Shown: piece by piece, positions 48,256 to 59,599 of the stretch | Layout of the letters: the number at the start of each line of letters is the position of its first letter | Position numbering within the stretch: the first letter of the stretch is position 1 | Source of the DNA: Dillenia suffruticosa | Lineage: Eukaryota > Streptophyta > Magnoliopsida > Dilleniales > Dilleniaceae | NCBI GenBank assembly: GCA_033439265.1 | Contig: JAVTVX010000026.1 | Coordinates: forward strand, 3,027,501-3,091,500 | Reading direction: 5' to 3' | DNA length: 64,000 nt | Made by a program: the position numbers and the translations under genes | Notes under the pieces: generated by a model | Databases searched by the model: none | What the model saw: the letters and a program-made list of their open reading frames with translations, nothing else | Told to the model about the DNA's origin: nothing

Positions 48256-48789
48256 TGATGGGTTGAGGTTCACCCTTACTCAGAAACGACTTTATTTTGA
48301 GAATAGAGGATAATTTTAAGGAAGAGAGTATTTATACTTTCTTATGTATCTCTCACTATGTTAGCACTTTGTTGGACTTGAACTAGATTAAAGAATATCA
48401 ATATTTTTGGATACAAAAACCATATGATAAGAATAATGATGTTAATCACATAAATACTCAAAAATATATTAAAAAGAGAGAAATCTCATAATATACTCAT
48501 GATGGCATTAGATAATAGTTTCTTACTTTTATAGACTGAATCTCAACTCTCTTCAATGAATACATAGAATGATTACCTATTTATAGTACCACTTAAACAT
48601 ACTAAAAGCTATCTAAAAGTCATATCATGTCTCTTTAAAAACCTAAATTTGTTTGACATAATAAACTCATAACTCTTGACACTCACCATAAATTTAAACT
48701 ATTAAAATTCACCATAATAACTCTAGACTCTTGATATGACTTTAGATTATTTATTTTCTCCATACAATAAATTTTAAATTATTCCAACA
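48256..48789 (-). repeat. 3' LTR of the intronic copia
   Basis: Matches 50242-50771 over its length with scattered substitutions and few short indels. Divergence between the pair reflects the age of insertion. Confidence 0.85.
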
Positions 48790-48835
48790 TTTCAGCCCCT
48801 TAATTTAGAATTTATTTTTTATTATAAATCTTCAA

Positions 48836-49145
48836 TGCATCCTCATTGCTGTTAGATTCTTCAGATTCGTTCATGATTTCATCAAAAAATTTTCTTTAGA
48901 TTATCATAGGTTTCTTTCTGTCCTTCCAAGTCATTTTTGACTTCATATAACTCTCTTTCATTCACATCTCTAATGACAATATTGTAAACACATTTCAAGT
49001 GTCTTATTGCCTGTAGAACTGCTTCATTTTCAGTATCTTTCTTTGTATATGTCTTTAATCCATATTGTTCATACCTTCCATATTTATCTTCAAATATCAC
49101 CTTTGCCAGAAAATCTGGTAAATGATTTGACCAAACTTTGTACAT
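48836..49145 (-). pseudogene. Unidentified frame inside the gag-only copia
   Basis: Minus-strand frame of about 100 codons from ATG 49145 (MYKVWSNHLPDFLAKVIF, then a KYGRYEQYGLKTYTKK segment), rich in charged residues. It occupies the place where pol should be and continues past 48882 into an acidic Glu/Ser/Asn segment. I recognise no domain. It may be captured host sequence or a rapidly changed pol remnant. Confidence 0.25.
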
Positions 49146-49577
49146 ACATACTTTGCTATAGGCAATTTTAATTTTTATAGTAACTCATTGAGTATTATTT
49201 TAAATTATACATTCACAATGATAGTAGGCTTTTCAGTCTCCATTCTTTAAAAGTTTCCTTTGTATAGTTCTTCTCACGACTCACACTTCTCAACAAATTC
49301 TCTTTTCTTCAAACATGGAGATTTCTCAATGGATTCTCTCTCTTTCTTTAAAATTCTAGAGATGTCAACAACTTTTCTTTCCTTTTTTTTTTGTTTTGAT
49401 CCTAGGAAACACCAACCTAGGCACAACATCAACCAAACTCTGAACCTGGCTCTCACAACAACCAAGCTTTGACCTTTTGCGCTCCACCACGTGCCTGACC
49501 ACGTCCTCATCCATGTCCTGTTTGGCTGTTTTCTCCATTATCTTCTTTCAAAGAGACATTCAACTTAAAAGCTTGAT

Positions 49578-50209
49578 TTAGAGGTTCTTCTTGCCTCCTT
49601 TTGATCTTCCCTTCATGGACAAGCAATGACCCTCTAGCTGTTCAAGGGTCATGGTGTCTATGTCTTTAGACTCCTCAATAGAACATACTACAAAATCAAA
49701 TTGTGGAGTTAAAGAACGAAGAATCTTTTCTATCACTTGAACATCTTCAATTTGCTCTCCATATCTCCCCATTTGATTGATAATAGCTTTCATCCTTGTG
49801 CAATAATTCGAAATTGAATCGGATTCCTTTATGTTTACATATTCGAACTCACCTTGTAATGTTTGGAGGTGAATCTTCTTTACTTTATCAATTCCTTGAA
49901 AGGAATTCTGCAAAATCTCCCAAGCTTTGCTTTGCAGTGACTGCATTACCAACCCTTTAAACATTGAATCATCCAAACATTGATGGATGAGGGTGAGAGC
50001 TTGTTGATCTTTCTTCCTTAATCATGCCAAAGTATCCTTCTATGTTGAGGCAGAGCCTCTTCATTTTCTGGCTGCTCAAAACCCTTATCTACGATCTCTC
50101 ATACATCTTGTGAACCAAGAACAGCTTTCATACGAGGACGCCATAGATCATAATTGACTTTTGTAAGGCAAGGAAATTGAAAGACTTGAACTCCACTATT
50201 GTTTGCCAT
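49578..50209 (-). pseudogene. Copia gag (UBN2 type), broken
   Basis: ATG 50209 follows the primer-binding site by about 15 bases. The N-terminus has the copia gag pattern VNYDLWRPRMKAVLGSQDV, and a TGA at 50101-50099 replaces the expected Trp. After a frame change near 50010, 49976-49578 is open: MQSLQSKAWEILQ, LQTLQGEFEYVNIKE, MKAIINQMGRYGE, then a RSLTPQFDFVV stretch and LEQLEGHCLSMKG. Gag builds the retrotransposon particle. Zinc-knuckle sequence is not clearly retained. Confidence 0.75.
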
Positions 50210-50223
50210 ATCTAAAAGACCAG

Positions 50224-50235
50224 GCTCTGATACCA
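50224..50235 (-). other. Primer-binding site of the intronic copia
   Basis: TGGTATCAGAGC on the minus strand, complementary to the 3' end of initiator methionine tRNA, the usual primer of plant copia elements. Confidence 0.85.
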
Positions 50236-50241
50236 CTTTTT

Positions 50242-50771
50242 TGGGTTGAATTTCACCTTTACTCTGAAACCACTTTATTTTGAGAATAGAGGATAATTTT
50301 AAGGAAGAAAGTGTTTATACTTTATTATGTATCTCTCACTATATTGGTGCTTTGTTGAACTTGAACTAGGTTAGAGAATATTAATATTTTTGGAGACAAA
50401 GACCATACGGTAAAAATAAGGATGTTAATCATATGAATAGTCAAAAATATATTATGAAGAGAATAATCTCATAAGATACTCATAATGGCATTAGATAATA
50501 GTTTCTCACTCTTGTACAGTGAATTTCAACTCTTTTTAATGAATATATAGAATGACTACCTATTTATAATATCATTTAGACATACTAAGAGATACCTAAA
50601 AATCACACCATGTCTTTTTGGAAACCTAAATTTGTTTGATATAATAAACTTATAACTCTTAACACTCCCATAAATTTAAACTCTTGAAATTCACCATAAT
50701 AACTCTAAACTCTTGACATGACTTTAAACTATTTATTTTTTCCATTCAATAAATTTTAAATTATTCCAACA
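50242..50771 (-). repeat. 5' LTR of the intronic copia
   Basis: 530 bp, TGTTGGAATAATTTAAAA to TTCAACCCA in minus orientation, adjoining the tRNA-type primer-binding site at 50235-50224. Confidence 0.85.
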
Positions 50772-51313
50772 CAATCCCAATGAAATCATCCCTTTAGGTA
50801 TATTTAGGGGCACCCCAGTTTTAGTACTTTGTGATGCGATAATTTTTTATACCAGAAGGTCCACTTCTTTCCACAAGAGACCATCTTTCTGTTCCCATTA
50901 CCAAATTTGCCAACTGAGTTTGTTGTCAACATCAAGTGTACTTTCAACCAGTTTTTGGGCTCATACGGCCTTATAAGATTCATCAAATTCATCGCTAGAA
51001 ACTTGTCCCATATCCAGTAATATATATATTTTTTTCTCTTTTTGTCTCTTGGCAAGAAATTCATCAGTAAGATCAAGTTTTCTAAAATAGAGAAAAAATG
51101 TGCAGGCGTGGAGCGACAGCATATACAAGAGTGTATATCACAAGGTGATGGCAAATGACAAAGTGGACTGATATTCAATAGCCCACTTCTTGTGCCCTTT
51201 TAATGACACCCTGATTGAAGCTGCAAAGAGCCATCCGTTTACAGAAAATTCACATCTGGCGGCAAAGTTGGCGTCCCAAGATTCCTGCTATAGAGTAAAT
51301 AAAACTCCAACAT

Positions 51314-51598
51314 TGTAAGGGAAGTAACAGCAAAGGCATAAAAACTGTTAGAGATGGTTAGAAAGGTCTGTTGAGAGAATATTGAGTGGTTAGAAAGGAA
51401 ATTAGACTATAAATAGGATATGAAGGGAAGCGGGAAAGGGAGGAAAAAATAGTTTAAGGCTTTGGCTTTGGTGATTGAGCAGTCTTGCTCATGGAAGCTG
51501 ACTGATTTTATTATTCTTTGTGTGAATTCTTTAGTTTTCAATGAAATAAAGTTCTTGATCTTTCAAGAACCTATAGCCCCCTATTTTTATTCCTAACA
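51314..51598 (+). repeat. 5' LTR of the chimeric element
   Basis: 285 bp. Contains GACTATAAATAGG (TATA-like) at about 51410 and AATGAAATAAAG (polyadenylation-like) near 51540. Confidence 0.85.
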
Positions 51599-51684
51599 AT
51601 TGGTCCGACCTGCCTTCTCTTCCCTTACTCATCTCTCTGTCTCCCTCTCTCCGTCTTTTCTCTTTTACACCCTATATACTATTC

Positions 51685-53100
51685 ATGACTCAAACAAGTA
51701 TGGAAACGAAATTAGATACCTTGGAGAAGAGCATTGCCGAAATCAGGAAGAGCGTCACGACCTTGATCGAGGAAATGAACCACCAGTGCTCGAAAATGAA
51801 CAGCTTGGAGGAATTGGTTGCCGCCTTACTCCACCAAAAACCTGAAGGACGCGATGACGCAGGGTCATTGACAATAGCCCTTAACGGTGTTCACGGCGGC
51901 CCTTCTCTCAACATCGGCTCTGTTCTCATTCTGCGAACAAACACGCATACCACACCCCGGTTTAAAGTCCCAGCGATCGACGACTTTCAGCTTACCTTGC
52001 GACGACTTGATCTTTCCTCATTTGATGGCCACGACCCCGCCGCATGGGTCGCTCGCACAGAACAATTCTTCACAATCAATCGTGTCGGCGATGAGATGAA
52101 GGTAGAGATGGCGATGGTCTCCATGGATGGACCAGCACTTCACTGGGTCCAGTGGCTTCTCGCTCAAAACCCATCGATTTCTTAGTGCAAACTCACTTCT
52201 GAACTTTTTGATCGCTTTGGAGGAGGACTATCAGCAAATCCTTTCGAAGCCCTAGCTTCTACGAACCAGACGGGTACTGTCGACGCCTATATTGATGAGT
52301 TCGTCGCTTATGCAGCTCTCATCAAGGGCATGAATCCATCGATCCATCTAGGGCTCTTCTTAAGCGGGCTAAAAGATGAGATCCACGTGCAAATAAGTTC
52401 ACACGAGACTCTCTCCCTCTTTCAGACAATGAAGTTGGCTCGGGAGGTAGAACAAGAGAATGGCTTTTTTATAACAGGCTTTCTATTGGGTAAAGAGGAC
52501 GGGGCCCACTTCCCTCTCGGGTCGAGACACTGGGGCGGGTTTAACCCGTCTCCTGGGGGCTCCGACACCTATTATAACCCAAAATTATATACCCGAACCG
52601 AACCCAATTCTCTTTTAACCCACCCCCTGCTAAAGAACCAACCAACACCCAACGGTCTTCCTTCCCAAACTCTCTGCAACCATCTTCACCCGCAGCAACT
52701 AGAGCCTCCCGCCATTTGTCTCATCAAGAGCTCTTGGATCTGCGATCAAAAGGGTAGTGCTTCAAATGTCTACAACCCTATCACCCACTCCACAACTACC
52801 CTAACAAGAGCATGCGGGTGATCATTCTTGGCGAGGATGAGATCCCATCGAATGACGAAGCCGCAAGTGACCTTGCAGCTGCAGAAGCTTTACAATACCA
52901 TCCAGACATTTGTCATAAAGAAAGAGCAGTTGCTGATCCGTTGAAAAAAAAAAAGGCTGGACCTTTCAAGATTTTATGGGCAAATTTCCGAACTATAGCC
53001 TTGAGGACAAGGCTGAAGTTTCAGCAGGGCGCCCTGTTTAGAATGTACACTCATATCTTGAGAGCATTAGAAAATTAGACAGTTTAGAGTTAGCATCATA
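51685..53100 (+). pseudogene. Ty3/gypsy gag with zinc-knuckle remnant and pol C-terminal end
   Basis: ATG 51685 opens 166 codons: a coiled-coil-like start (LDTLEKSIAEIRKSV), then the gag domain PRFKVPAIDDFQLTLRRLD, DGHDPAAWVARTEQFF and GPALHWVQWLL. A TAG at 52183-52185 takes the place of an expected Trp. The gag continues to about 52480 (TSELFDRFGG, GTVDAYIDEFVAYA, LFLSGLKDEIHVQI). A zinc-knuckle-like CFKC with YHPLHN is readable around 52755-52800 in a shifted frame. At about 52955 the sequence resembles the last residues of a gypsy polyprotein (GKFPNYSLEDKA), so protease, RT, RNase H and integrase are deleted between. The codon use is more GC-rich than in neighbours. Confidence 0.75.
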
Positions 53101-53109
53101 CTCCTATCT

Positions 53110-53450
53110 ATATCAAGTAAGCTCATATTCCTTCTTTCAGCTACCCCATTTAGTTAGATAAACTAGACATGGTATATTGAGTAACAATCCCATTTTCCTG
53201 AAAGAACTTTGCAAATAGATTTGGTGCTTATGCATGATCTATATACCTTCCATAGTATTTTCCGTCTCTATCTGATCTCACGACTTTCATTCGCTTACCA
53301 CATTGTTTCTTTACTTCTATCTTAAAAATTTTAAAGACATCTAATATCTCGCTCTTATGGCAAGATATAGAAATACATGTATCATGAGTAGTTATTTATA
53401 AATGAGATAAAATAACTATGACCATACGAGTCTGTACCTAGAGTACAAAT
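53110..53450 (-). pseudogene. Inverted copia integrase fragment
   Basis: On the minus strand, KKQCGKRMKVVRSDRDGKYY followed by LFAKFFQENGIVTQYTM is the catalytic-core region of a copia integrase (the DNG/DxG-type strand and the ENG motif). It is opposite in direction to the RT fragment that follows, so the copia part of the element has been inverted or reassembled. Confidence 0.65.
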
Positions 53451-53559
53451 ATTCGTATATATGATTTTAAGCAATTTTAAGCTTTTTCTGACACATTTTT
53501 GAACTCCAACTACGGCCGTAGGCAAAACTCCGAGTTATTTAAGGTTAGAAACCTAGTTT

Positions 53560-54995
53560 AAGACATGTATGCGTTTGGAGCTATACTACAGAAATAAAAG
53601 TCTACAATCAACAAGAAAAACAACTGAACCCAAAGCCGTGAGTAAATATTTTATTGGCTATATCGACAAGTTCAAGAGAGACCAGTTTTATTGTCCATCC
53701 TACTATACTAGTTTTATGGAATCTAGAAATGTTAGATTTCTAGAAAATGAATTGGCGAGTGGGAGGGATTACTTTCGAGACTTAACTCCTAATAGGAACC
53801 CATCAAGTATCCCATCAAACTTAAGTACCAAATTGGTTGTCGTCCAAAATGACCATCAAGTTCTTATGGACATAAATCAGAGTACAAATGACAATCAAAA
53901 AATTCCATAAATAGTTGACCAAAATCAAGGTGGTCAACCTTCTCTTAAAGAGAATGTTGAACCAACATTAAGAAAATCTATTCGAGAAAGAAAGTCAGCT
54001 ATATCTGATAACTATATGGTATATCTTCAGAAGTCTGGCTATAACGTCGAAGCTATAAAGAATCCTAAAACATTTTCACAAGTCATTTAAGAACTCGAAT
54101 TTATAGCTAAACACCATAAAAGATGAGATGGACTACATGATGAATAACATAGTCTGAGATTTTATAGAATTGTCAGATGAGATAAAACCCATCAGATGTA
54201 AATTGGTTTTCAAAACTAAGATAGACTCATTGGTTAACACCAAGAAATACAAAACCGGACTCACTGCTAAAGGGTTCACCCAAAGAGAAGGAATCGACTA
54301 CTTGGAGTCATTTTCTCCAATATCTAAAATGGATTCCCTCCGCATCATTTTGACACTTGTTGCACATTTTTACCTAGAGTTGCAACAAATGGATGTGAAA
54401 TGGTTTTTCTTAATAGGGAACTAAAAGAAGAGATTTACATATATCAATTTGAAGAATTCTCCTCTAATGGTAGTGAACATTTGGTGTGCAAGCTCAAGAA
54501 ATCTATATATAGGCTGAAACAAGCTTCCTATTAGTGGTATTTGAAATTCTATAATGTAGTCACTTCATTCGGTTTTAAAGAGAATATTCTGGATCAATGC
54601 ATATACCTCAATATCAGTGGAAGTAGATTTTGTTTTCTTGTCTTGTATATGGATGATATACTATTGATGCCAATGATAAGGGGATGCTCCATGTGGTTAA
54701 ATAGTTCCCCTCTAAGAACTTTGAGATAAATGATTTAGATAATATATCTTATGTCGTCGGTATAAAGATATATCAAGATAGATCTCATGAGATTCTGGAA
54801 CTATCTTAAGAGACCAACATCAACAAATCCCTTAGAAGACATAGAATGAAGAATTGTTCACCAAGTATAATTTCGATTCTCAAAGGGAATATGTTCAATT
54901 TGGACCAATGTCCTAAGATAGATTTGAAAAGGGAATAGATGGCTAACATCTTATATGCTTCCATTGTTAGAACACTCATGTATGCACAGGTCAGT
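53560..54995 (+). pseudogene. Copia pol fragment (end of integrase to RNase H start)
   Basis: 53569-53910 is the integrase C-terminal segment (KRDQFYCPSYYTSFMESRNV, RFLENE). It is followed by the linker with LRKSIRERKSAISDNYMVYL, then a broken reverse transcriptase: FKTKIDSLVNTKKYKTG, AKGFTQREGIDYLESFSPIS, MDVKWFFL, LKKSIYRLKQASY, and a VLYMDDILL catalytic region. It ends within the RNase H lead-in (ILYASIVRTLMYAQVSTN) at 55000, directly at the 3' LTR. The same copia family occurs on the minus strand at 59600-64000. Numerous stops. Confidence 0.78.
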
Positions 54996-55000
54996 ACAAA

Positions 55001-55284
55001 TGTTAGGGAAGTAACAGCAAAGGCATAAAAACTATTAGAGGTGGTTAGAAAGATCTGTTGAGGGAATATTGAGTGGTTAGAAAGGAAATTAGACTATAAA
55101 TAGGATATGAGGGGAAGCAGGAAAGGGAGGAAAAAATAGTTGAAGGTTTTGGCTTTGGTGATTGGGCAGTCTTGCTCATGAAAGTAGACTGAATTTATTC
55201 TTCTTTGCATGAATTCTTAGTTTTCAATGAAAGAAAGCTCTTAATCTTTCAAGAACCTACAGCCCCCTATTTTTATTCCTAACA
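55001..55284 (+). repeat. 3' LTR of the chimeric element
   Basis: 284 bp, near-identical to 51314-51598. No polypurine tract precedes it. Confidence 0.85.
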
Positions 55285-55289
55285 AACAT

Positions 55290-57970
55290 ATGCAAATCAA
55301 AGCATTAAAAACAAAAATCAACCATAACCAGCTCACATTAATCAGAAGCAAGAGATCCAGTTCCGGCATCCATTGGTTAAACATAATACACAGAACATGA
55401 GCAATATACAGATACCATTTTTGTAAGAAAGAGCATTTGTTTATTTGCATCTGGTGGCATAAGAATAATAAATACATTATTGCTTTGTCTTCCATTTCTC
55501 TCCATTTTCTACCTCTCTTCCGAAGAAGGAAATGGTACTAGGGCTACCAGATAATATCATATATCACCAAAAGTTCACAGTACTAAACATAGAAAGGGTC
55601 TTTTACTTTCATATATACACTAAGGCTCCAAGAATTCCAACATGTCAGATACCAGCATCAGAAAGCAAGATTTCAGCTTTACAAAATGAAAAGAATATAT
55701 GAAGAATCTCTTTCGTGGCGGGCCCAAACCTTAAGAGAGGCATTCTGAACCTTGAACATGTTCCGATACAAAGAGATAGAATGCACACAGAAAAACGGCA
55801 ACAAGAAAGCACAAATCAGCCTTCCAACCAATTGTTCTTTTAAGTATTTTTGGCAAGTTAATGATTTTAAAATTCACAGGAAGCAAAAACATGGAGATAA
55901 TACAACCACAGAAACAATTTGCTTCGTCTTTTTTCGTAAAATTATCAACTAGGAAACCATACAAATCACATTGACAATAACACCATTATAAAAAAAGGAG
56001 AAAGAAAATGGCGGGGTGGGGGGGAATCAGTATGGATGTCTCGATGCTGTTGTTACATGTTGTCAACCATGTTAAAATAAGCATGTGTGTGTTATGACAA
56101 CTACAAAGAGAATAAGGACATCCTATTACTAAAATAAAGTTAATCAAAATTTTGGAAGTTATTACCAAAGTGACAAAAGCCAGTCAGGAGCAGATCAGCA
56201 TAGGGCACAGATGACTGGGGATATTCCATTGGAAAATTGACAAGAATATTTCTTGTTTCAAATACCACGGGTTCATAGTTACCTAAGAGCAAGAAAAAAT
56301 TATAGATTTTAAGTCACAAAATTCGGGTTAAATATCCTACCAGTGCTTTTTGGATATACCCTCTAAAACAAATTGGTTAAAGCAAGTAAATGACAATTCT
56401 GGATTGTGAGGGAGCAAGTCAGAGGCTTCCAGGGCATCCCAACACTCGATCCATGTCCCGACAATTTCTAGAGAAACATTTGGAATTTTCCCCAGTTTCC
56501 TAGTAATACCTTGACAAATACAAGACATTGGCCGTTGCATTTATTACATTTGTGGTGCCAAATTCCAAACATGTGATGAAATGATTGTCAAGTTCATAGC
56601 AAACGAATATTCTGATAACAATGGAGCCCAGTTGTACCAACAGAATTAATTGTAACTAAAAAGAAAAGCAAAAAACAATTGTACCAGTAACAGATTCTGG
56701 GATCAAGCTTTCCCTTCATGTATGAGGGCAGATGTTATAAGAAGATACATCATCCAGAGGAAATGAGTATGGTCTCCTCCAAAGACGAGTGACAATATCA
56801 TGCATGTTTTCCCATATCCTGTTTTATCGATTCTCATGCCAACGCCAGGTGAATTGCATGTATAGTCAAATAATATGACCAATGGAATTCAACCGTTCAC
56901 TGCCTGTCACTTTAGAGTTCAGCCTATCCTTATCCGTACAATTCATTTTCTGTATCTTTATCGGCATTTGCTGGAGAATAGCCCCTTTTTGGAGCTTTGG
57001 CGGTTTAAATTGCTATGACATGAAGTAAAGTACATTTCCAAAGTTGATAATTAAATCGACAGAATATAATGTTGATTGCCTTTATAACCTGCACTGTTAG
57101 CTTCTTATCTGTATATATTCATTAAACTTAATTGCCGAAGAAAGCATCCACAATGAAGGGGGGAAGGACCCCACTTCCCAAGGTTAAACATACAGCGTGT
57201 GGCCCAACTTAACAGATGGGCAACACCATTCGCAGACCTTCTAATTAATTCAAAAGGAATATCCCTTATTTCGGAAACTATACCTTCACAAAGGTCAACA
57301 ACTAAACTGCCTCAGCTGTCACCACATCAAAAAAATATATAATTGCAGAGATCTTATCCAAGGCGCTGGATGGAGGACAAATGGGGGGCTGTTAGACAAC
57401 TACTTCAAGGAACCCATGGTCGTAAGTTCTTGAGCATGGGTCCATACACCCATCTATTAGTATAATAGCACTTCCAAGAGAACAGCAATCAATTTAAAGT
57501 ACTTGCTTGAAACTTCTGATTTCAATAATGGAACACCACTAGTAACACCACCAAAACCTTTTTAGTCAAACTCATAGAATTCCATCCATTAGATAAGAAA
57601 ACAGTGACAAATCTGATTTTCAATTTAGATGGCAAACAGGAAGACTAAACCCTGTCAATCAAGGATATGAAAACTAGTTTGACTCCTAATGCTTCTCAAG
57701 TAGGGTTGCCCTCTTTTTTTAGAGGGGTGAGATAAAGACGACGTTCAAATGGTGTATAACCCATTTAGAGAGGCATTAATACCATGGCAACCATTTAGCA
57801 GACCTCAACCAAGAAACTTCCAAACTTAAGCTATTGATTGAACCAGAGTCCAAAAAAAAAAAAAAAAAAAATAGAGAGAGAAAGAGAAAGTACTTTGTGA
57901 GATGCTTAAAATAGAATATAAGGAGGAAATTACTAATCGACAGACAAATGCACCACAATGTCACAAAATA
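55290..57970 (-). other. Non-repetitive-looking region, possible host-gene remnant
   Basis: No transposon signature was recognised. Minus-strand frames at 55731-55964 and 56166-56509 look more complex than background, and the latter carry splice-like borders (separate entry). 56600-57840 shows nothing I can assign. A run of about 20 A at 57849-57871 followed by GA repeats is low complexity. Confidence 0.3.
56166..56509 (-). pseudogene. Two possible exons of an unidentified host gene
   Basis: Minus strand. Exon-like 56509-56341 (KLGKIPNVSLEIVGTWIECW, then DALEASDLLPHNPELSFTCF) has AG before it and GTAGGA after it. Exon-like 56282-56166 (NYEPVVFETRNILVNFPMEY and on to TGFCHFG) is preceded by TTCTTGCTCTTAG and followed by GTAATAAC. 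The compositions look like real protein, but the two do not join in phase as drawn. Either the gene is broken or the borders are wrong. I do not recognise the protein. Confidence 0.3.
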
Positions 57971-57976
57971 AATCGT

Positions 57977-59590
57977 AAGTGTTAGATTTATTTATATGCA
58001 TCGAAAGCATGATAAATTACAAAATTTAAATAGTCAGAATTTTTATATAAATATCTTAATGTATAGATTTATAAAAAATAACTGAATTGCGAACCACGAA
58101 ATCTCTTGATCGGAACTCTCGATTGGGATGATAATTATGAAATTGAACCACTACCATAAATCCATGACGTCTCAACCCAAAGTTCAGTGAATTCAATGAC
58201 AAAAAAATTTCCTATTCGAAAATTTTCAATCTTTCGATATTTTGTCACTCTAGACAAATTGATCTCTCTCACTTCTCTCAACCATCATCAAAATTTCTAT
58301 TGCACACTATATGCGCAGAATTAGTTCAATCACAAGAACTCTCTCGTTCCACATTGAAGAGGTCAATCTCCATTAATTAAATGTGTTCAAAAATAGAGAA
58401 ATTTTAGGGGAGTAAAAGTTGAAGTTATTTCAATATCCAAATTCAATTTTAATTTGAATTAAGTTTCCATGTGGTAAAAACCCCTCATGAGCATATTTTA
58501 CCAACATTTCCCATTTACATATGAGGGTATTTTACATCCATCACAAGACCACAACTCATGCGATCTACCACATCATTCTACTGGAATTTCATACATGATT
58601 GAATGTTGTGTGACTGACGAGTATACAATTCTCGATATACTTGTTAGGATAATCGAGAATCTACCATTAGTACGAAAAAAAAAACTCACTATTCCCACCA
58701 CTTTCCTCATCAAAATTGATCCCCAATCATTATTCGATTGCATATTCACTATTATGTTTGAATTCTAACGTAAATAAATACTATGGGTCAACTGGTGAAT
58801 ACTATACAGTAATGTAATGTCGAGTAGTCTTCTTTTTTCGAAACTCGAATTTATCAATCTCAATTTAGCTGTTTTCCTAAATCTACCCCTTAAACCTCAA
58901 TTATCTTATGGGTCATAGGTAAATAAACTAAAGTAGCAAATATTGAACAAAGACTTCTAGAAACAGTTGAAAGTAATAAGGGTACAAAAGATCCCACCCA
59001 ATAGATATCGGGTCTCATACAGTATGAACGGAAATCATGATTGCGTTATCATCTCAAATAATAACTCTCACTATCCCATGATCATCTTATCACACGCAGT
59101 ATGAAACACGTACCACAGTATTATTCTCATATCTCTCAAAAGAGTATATGTCCGTTTTTTTCTAATACTATATAAATATGAAATTCAGTCTACACATAAA
59201 ATTTTATCTAGAGATCTTAGAGAGAGTATCTCAAAGATAATACCACTAGTTGTAGGTGATATCTGAAATCTCAAATTTGACTATTTATAGGAAATATGGA
59301 TATAGGTATATCCATATCAGTTATATCGTATATGACCTCATTATGAACACGTATTAAGGTGACTCATGTTTTAGTAGGCCACGCTCTAAACCTCTTACGA
59401 TTAGAAACCGTCTCATTCCTATTCACTTAGAGCTGGAAGTGGTCACTCATGTAAGAGAATTAACCACGTTTGCCTGACATATCTTTTGTCACATCTCATA
59501 AAAAACATATGGCATAAATAAGCGCAATAAATAAACTTGTAACTGAATAATGCATATATGTCATATATATCAACAAACATAAAAAAAAAA
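57977..59590. other. Probable 3' LTR/flank of the minus-strand copia
   Basis: AT-rich, no gene. It begins TGTTAGATTTATTTATATGC at 57977 and lies where the 3' LTR of the minus-strand copia should be. CTACCCCTTAAACCTC (58885) would be a purine tract on the minus strand. I could not fix LTR borders or a target duplication. Confidence 0.3.
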
Positions 59591-59599
59591 CATCAACAT

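Larger units (their letters stand above)
48256..50771 (-). mobile_element. Gag-only Ty1/copia in intron 2 of the GA2ox pseudogene
   Basis: LTRs of about 530 bp lie at 48256-48789 and 50242-50771, starting (minus strand) TGTTGGAATAATTTAAAA. CAATT (48251-48255) and CAATC (50772-50776) form a 4/5 target duplication. A primer-binding site TGGTATCAGAGC (initiator Met tRNA type) is at 50235-50224 next to the 5' LTR, and a purine tract AAGGGGCTGAAA abuts the 3' LTR. Only gag (50209-49578) and an unidentified frame (49145-48836) lie inside; integrase, RT and RNase H are absent. It is therefore a deletion derivative that would depend on a partner. Confidence 0.85.
46740..51293 (+). pseudogene. Gibberellin 2-oxidase (GA2ox8-like, C20 class) pseudogene
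   Basis: Three exons of a 2-oxoglutarate/Fe(II) dioxygenase are recognisable. Exon 1 (46740-47203) has ELPLIDLS and FFQDVNHGIS, then in other frames LLNNSYRW, FSWSEAFHIPL. Exon 2 (47330-47651) has FLRLNQYPPCP and GLVPHTDSDF; HTD at 47517-47525 gives the first iron ligands. Exon 3 (51106-51293) has AWSDSIYKSVYHKVMAN, with the second iron His at 51139-51141, and ends VGVPRFLL. The pattern matches GA2ox7/8 enzymes, which inactivate C20 gibberellins. Breaks: TAG at 46956 (a Trp site), frame changes near A7 at 47052 and at about 47094, TAG at 47121, TGA at 51169 exactly where the 2-oxoglutarate-binding Arg is expected, and a late shift near 51245. Intron 2 is swollen by a copia insertion. Confidence 0.85.
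51314..55284 (+). mobile_element. Chimeric LTR retroelement (gypsy gag, copia pol); TSD AACAT
   Basis: LTRs at 51314-51598 (TGTAAGGGAAGTAACAGC ... TATTCCTAACA) and 55001-55284 (TGTTAGGGAAGTAACAGC ... TATTCCTAACA) are highly similar, about 285 bp each. AACAT flanks the whole at 51309-51313 and 55285-55289. It lies 16 bp after the GA2ox stop codon. Internally the left part is Ty3/gypsy gag plus the C-terminal end of a gypsy polyprotein. The right part is copia integrase (inverted) and copia RT running directly into the 3' LTR without a polypurine tract. Confidence 0.85.

Noticed and set aside
57849..57871. Poly-A run as a LINE or SINE tail
   Set aside because: No endonuclease, RT, or polymerase III box sequence and no target duplication was found beside it.
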